Positions 59,914 to 64,000 of a stretch of DNA of 64,000 bases are shown in pieces. Both the position numbers and the translations under genes were made by a program. Origin of the DNA: Sambucus nigra (taxonomy: Eukaryota; Streptophyta; Magnoliopsida; Dipsacales; Adoxaceae); the NCBI GenBank assembly GCA_949130495.1, contig OX422219.1:263299111-263363110 (forward strand), written 5' to 3'. Below the pieces are notes generated by a model. It was not told where the DNA came from. It made no database searches and saw only the letters and a program-made list of their open reading frames with translations. Each line of letters begins with the position of its first letter. Positions within the stretch are counted from its first letter, which is position 1.

Positions 59914-61152
59914 TGATTGCGCATAAATATTGTATATTTATTCCCCTAATTTCAGTATATTTGTGAACCCGAGTGATGTAACATATATATATTTGATGCA
60001 CATTTATGCTACTAACCTTCGTTTGTGAGTATTTCGTGTTTCATGCTTCTCTTATTGGTTTTACAAGTTAAGTATGCAAACAGTGCAAAAGAGGAAGCAA
60101 GACAATTCTAGAAAAGCTAAGAAGGCAAGTTCAAGGGCAATTTAGTAATTTTCAGCCTGATCCGAAAGGATAAGTCAACTGGAAAGTTGAAGAGCTCAGA
60201 ACAAAGAGAACACTGGAAGAAATGGCACCCAAATCCGAGCTACGGTTGATGAGTTATGCCCAGTTGAAGTTGAAGAAAAATACAAGAAAGGAAGAAAAGA
60301 AAGCAAGAAAAAATCTAAGTGTAGCACTCCAGGCCAGCACACATTCGCGAACCCAGGACGAACCGGTTTGGGGGGCTAACCGGTTTGCGGTTCACCCCGA
60401 ACCGGTTCGGGGTCCCTGATGCGCGAATTTGCTGCCCAAATCTGATTGGTTCCCAAGACTCCTTTTAGGTTAAAACTCTCAAAAATAGTAGCGAACGTAG
60501 GCAACAACCTAGGGGCAGTCATTAGGGATAGTTTTAGTCAGTTTTTGATAGAAAAAAAAAAGAGAAGAACATCTAGGAACATCAAGGGAATTAATTGCTT
60601 CAAGATTTAATCATTACGGGTTTGTTTTTCAAGTTTTAATTCAAAGTTCAGAATTCTTGTCATTATTCTTGCATGTTTATTTTCTGTATTCGATTCAACT
60701 TATTGCTGCGTTCATAATACGTATTTACATGCTCCAATCTAGTTTCATCATGAATTCTTCCACATGCAACGTTACTATTTCATGCGTTAGTCAGTTTAAC
60801 ATGTCCGGCTAGGGTTTAAAGGTTGGGATGCATGAACCCAACCTGATGTGTTAGTGCATGTGCATAACGTTAATCCGATGAATTTAGCGATTGATTTTGA
60901 TCGTATCGCGTAATTACATAATAATTGTGGATCTTTATATCTCGTTTACCTTTGGGTACTCGTGATGATTTAGAGTACAATTTGAGTTCAATTACCGCGA
61001 TACCGATTTACTCATCCTCAGATTAGGTATGACGCGGGCTTGAACCTCGTATACATAATTCTTGGGAGTCCTAAATTCCAGGTCTAATTAATCGGATAAA
61101 TTTATGATTGACGTTGTTACTGCACTACACTAGGGTTGGGGGATTGCATTCT
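59914..61152 (+). mobile_element. LTR fragment, Athila-like element, cut by a second copy
   Basis: Starts TGATTGCGCATAAATATTG and runs parallel to the LTR at 61153 for about 1240 bp, up to CTAGGGTTGGGGGATTG. The last 320 bp of the LTR are missing because the second LTR begins there. Flanks before the two LTR starts differ (GCTGAC, CATTCT), as expected for separate insertions. Confidence 0.78.
60359..60409. repeat. Palindrome cluster GAACCGGTTC, three copies
   Basis: Dyad centres 60364.5, 60381.5 and 60403.5 (17, 22). A TTCGCGAA palindrome lies 17 bp before. CG at every dyad. Confidence 0.8.
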
Positions 61153-62709
61153 TGATTGGGCATAAATATTGTATATTCATCCCCCTAATTTAAGTACATT
61201 TGTGAACCCGAGTGATGTAACATATATGGATTTGATTCACATTTATGCTACTAACCTTCGTGGCGAGTATTTCGTGTTTTGTGCTTCTCTTATTGGTTTT
61301 ACAGATTAATTATGCAAGTAGTGCAAAAAAGGAAGCAATACAATGCTAGTAAAGCTAAGAAGGCAAGTTCAAGGGAAAATTGGTAATTTTATAGCCATAT
61401 CCGGAAGGAGAAGTCAACTGGAAAGTTGAAGATCTCGGAACAACGAGAACACTGGAAGAAACGGCACCCAAATCCGAGCTATGGTTGATGAGTTATGCTC
61501 AGTTGAAGTTGAAGAAAAATCCAAGAAAAGAAGAGAAAAGTCAAAAAAATCCTAAGTGTTGAACTCCAGGCCAACATACATTCGTGAACCCCAAGACGAA
61601 CCGGTTTGGGGGGGCGAACCGGTTCGCATGTACACCCGAACCGGTTCGGGGTACCTGATGCGCGAATTTTGTCTTTTATGTTGATTGGTTCCCAAGACTC
61701 CTATTATGTTTTTAACACTCCAAAATTGTAGGGAACGGGAGCAGCAACTGGGGAACAGCTATTAGGGCTAGTTTTAGAGAGTTTTTGAGAAAAAGAAAGG
61801 GGAGGAACATCTAGGAACATCAAAGGATTATATTGCTTCAAGATTTCATTGTTTCGAGTTTGTTTTTCAAGTTTTAATTCAAGATTCAAGATTTTTGTCG
61901 TTGTTCTTGCATGCTTAGTTTTCGTAGTCGATTCAACTTGTTTTCGCATTCATAGTACATCTTTACATGTTTCAATCTTATTTCATCATGATTTCATACA
62001 CATGCAACGTTATTATTTCATGCATTAGTCCATTTAACATGTCCGGCTAGGTTTTAAAGGTTGGGATGCATGAACCCAACCTGATGTGTTAGTGTATATG
62101 TACAACGTGAATCCGATAAATTTAATGATTGATTTTGATCGTATCGCATAATTACATAATAATTGTGGATCTTTATATCTCGTTTGCCTCTGGGTACTCG
62201 TGATGATTTAAAGTACAATTTGAATGCAATTACTGCGATACCGATTTACTCATCCTCAGATTAGGTATGACGCGGGCTTGAACCTCGTATACATAATGCT
62301 TGGGAGTCCTAAATTTCGGGTTGGATTAATCGGATAAATTTATGATTGACGTTGTCACTGCACTAAACTAGGGTTGGGGGATTGTATGCCCATCCTGTTT
62401 TCTCATCATTTAAGTTTAACAGTTTCAATTTAATTCTTCATTCCTCATTTTGATAATTTAGTTAGTTGCATATTTCATAATAATTTCATAATTGCATTTA
62501 GTTTAATCAATCCCAAAAACCAAAACCAAAACTTTTCCTTCCTTTTTATAGTCATCGTTAGGATTCCTCCGTCTTATCCCGTCGTCACAACTTCGTTATC
62601 CTTTTTCCCTGAGGATCGATACCCGACTTGTCGGATTATTACTTGAGCGACAGGCTTGCACTTGAGCCTAGAGAGTACACACTTTAGAGACACATTCTGA
62701 GTCGTGTCA
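61153..62709 (+). mobile_element. 5' LTR of an Athila-like element
   Basis: 1557 bp, TGATTGGGCATAAATATTG to GAGTCGTGTCA. Followed by six bases and the tRNA-Asp-type PBS. Contains CCGATTTACTC, GACGCGGGCTTGAACC and palindromes at 61598-61647. Confidence 0.8.
61598..61647. repeat. Palindrome cluster GAACCGGTTC in the second LTR
   Basis: Dyad centres 61602.5, 61620.5 and 61642.5 (18, 22). Two copies extend further, such as CCCGAACCGGTTCGGG. Confidence 0.85.
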
Positions 62710-62715
62710 AGTTTT

Positions 62716-62734
62716 TGGCGCCGTTTCCGGGGAA
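62716..62734 (+). other. Primer-binding site, tRNA-Asp type
   Basis: TGGCGCCGTTTCCGGGGAA, one mismatch over 18 bases to the complement of the plant tRNA-Asp 3' end as I recall it. Common in Athila elements and some Tat-related ones. Confidence 0.82.
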
Positions 62735-62845
62735 CTAGGTAGACTTAGTATTAGATCGAGTTAATCCAAAGCTTTGATCAAAAAAATAAATAAAAAAAAT
62801 TCAAAAAAAAAAAAAAAAATTCACCCTCACCTCTCCTAAACTTTA
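62735..62845 (+). other. Leader between PBS and gag
   Basis: Short leader with A-rich runs at 62780-62819. Confidence 0.6.
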
Positions 62846-64000
62846 ATGCAAAATTCTGAAACCACTCCCACACCCCATAATACTCCAACCAGCATTCACA
62901 GAAATCCACTTGTTGAGTATAACCCTGATAGTCCCCACACTCCAAACGCCCCACAGTTTTGGATCCCACCGCCCACACCGTCGCACTCAGTCTCTAGTAA
63001 CACTCCATTCTCATTCGTAGGACACACTTCGAGTACACCTAGTGAGAGCGCCGAGTCGTCAAGTGAGAGATAGATGTCGCAACATAGTAATGCAACCACC
63101 GGTGAGGACGAGCTTCCATACCGCCCGTTGAGAGAATTCTTATATCCTGAGTGCACTGTCACTCCGGGATGCATTATACTCCCGTATAATGCCGGGCAGT
63201 TTCGTTTCAAAAATGGAATGATCCAGATGCTACCACATTACCACGGTATGGATTCTGAAAAGCCATACCTCCATATAAGGGAATTTGAGAACATGTGTGA
63301 CACTCTCAACGATCAAACCTGCACACAAGAGGTAATTCGCCTCAAACTCTTCCCCTTCTCGCTTAAAGATAAAGCTAAAGTTTGGCTATGGTCTTTACCT
63401 CCAAGCTCGAGTCCATCCTGGAATGAGATACAGTCTAAATTTCTCAAGAAATTCTTCCCAACACATCGAACAATCTCTATAAAGGCTCAAATTCAAGCAT
63501 TCAGGCAACAAGAAAATGAGCCATTCCATCGATGTTATGAACGTTTCAACGAGTTAATGGCTTCATGTCCCCATCATGGATTTGATCCATCGCAAATCAT
63601 CTCCTTTATCTGTAATGGGTTAAATCTTAACTCCAAACAACTTGTTGAAACTATGGGAAGCGGTCCGTTTGTCGATTTAGATGCCCATGATGCTGATCTT
63701 CACATGAGGTATGTCGCCGAGACTACCCAGTCCTGGGATACATCCGATCCGAAAGCTCAAAATCAAAATCGACAACCCACCACTGCTCTATCGGCATTCG
63801 GCCTATTCCACGTAGATAAGAATTCTATAACAGATTGTCGACTGGACACCATTGAGAAAGGATTGCGAGACCTATGCGAGTTATATGGAAAAGGACCAGC
63901 TAGATCCATTTCAAACCCTATCATGAAGGTGTGTGCGATTTGTGAGGCGGGACATTCAACTGAGGAATGCCCGACGATACCCGCCTACAAAGTAATGTTA
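62846..64000 (+). CDS. gag of an Athila-like element, open to the window end
   Basis: Two segments in one frame. 62846-63073 encodes a Pro/Thr/Ser-rich N-terminus (MQNSETTPTPHNTPTSIHR) and ends in TAG. The next codon, 63074, is ATG and the frame is then open for 309 codons to the window end. The second segment has the Athila/Tat-type gag core: YLHIREFENMCDTL, LKLFPFSLKDKAKVWLWSLP, WNEIQSKFLKKFFPTHR, FHRCYERFNELMASCPHHGF and FICNGLN. Then comes a linker and a zinc knuckle CAICEAGHSTEEC whose His is one residue closer than in the usual C-X2-C-X4-H-X4-C. No other stop or frameshift, so this is the youngest-looking coding region here. The start is either 62846 (TAG read as a mutation) or 63074. 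Confidence 0.85.

Noticed and set aside
61704..61949. 81-codon minus-strand frame in the Athila-like LTR
   Set aside because: It lies within the LTR, and I recognise no domain in it.

Overview
The window looks like nuclear DNA from a plant with a large, repeat-filled genome. Almost everything recognisable is plant LTR retrotransposon: Ty3/gypsy chromovirus (Tekay/Del-like), Tat-lineage and Athila-like elements, plus a gag-only element with a copia-style zinc knuckle. I found no intact host gene, rRNA, tRNA or CRISPR array. The species cannot be told from the sequence.

Layout. 1-8107: pieces of Tekay-like elements, namely a minus-strand LTR start (1-1212) joined to a plus-strand LTR fragment (1213-2401), then a minus-strand element with a decayed gag (3310-4350), primer-binding site and 3.6 kb LTR (4529-8107). 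8108-46840: a tandem array on the minus strand of a short gag-only LTR element (unit about 3.7 kb: 1.1 kb LTR, 2.6 kb interior). Its five LTRs are shared by neighbouring units, as LTR-interior-LTR-interior. The array is split at 24944/44445 by a 9.8 kb plus-strand Tekay-like element ('Tekay B', 24945-44444). The 5' LTR of Tekay B is itself split by a 9.7 kb Tat element (26369-36065, perfect 5-bp target duplication ATGAT). A 1.2 kb solo LTR (44677-45899, duplication AAACC) sits in the last array LTR. 46841-57656: a decayed minus-strand gypsy element ('Tekay C') with RNase H, RT, protease, gag, PBS and LTR. The array's outer LTR end sits inside its RNase H, and a plus-strand copy of the gag-only element (51459-55570) sits inside its LTR. 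57657-59913: mostly featureless, with a TATA box and a short ORF. 59914-64000: an Athila-like LTR fragment directly followed by a full LTR, a tRNA-Asp-type PBS and an open gag frame that runs off the window.

Inferred nesting order: Tekay C was hit by the gag-only element, which became tandem; the array was hit by Tekay B and by the solo LTR; Tekay B was hit by Tat. All coding regions except the last gag carry stops or frameshifts. Tekay B lacks RT and RNase H although its two LTRs are still very similar, so it was probably moved by another element's enzymes.

The most interesting signal is regulatory. LTRs of unrelated families each hold a cluster of their own short perfect palindrome: GAATCGATTC, GGTCGACC, GTCGTTCGAACGAC or GAACCGGTTC. 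Each palindrome has CG exactly at its dyad. In three of these groups the dyad centres lie on a grid of about 21-22 bp or its multiples, roughly two DNA turns. In the gag-only LTRs the grid ends 20-30 bp upstream of a TATA box. Related Tekay LTRs keep the grid while changing the palindrome. This looks like an array of dimer-binding sites on one face of the helix. Tat LTRs carry longer inverted repeats of a different sequence.
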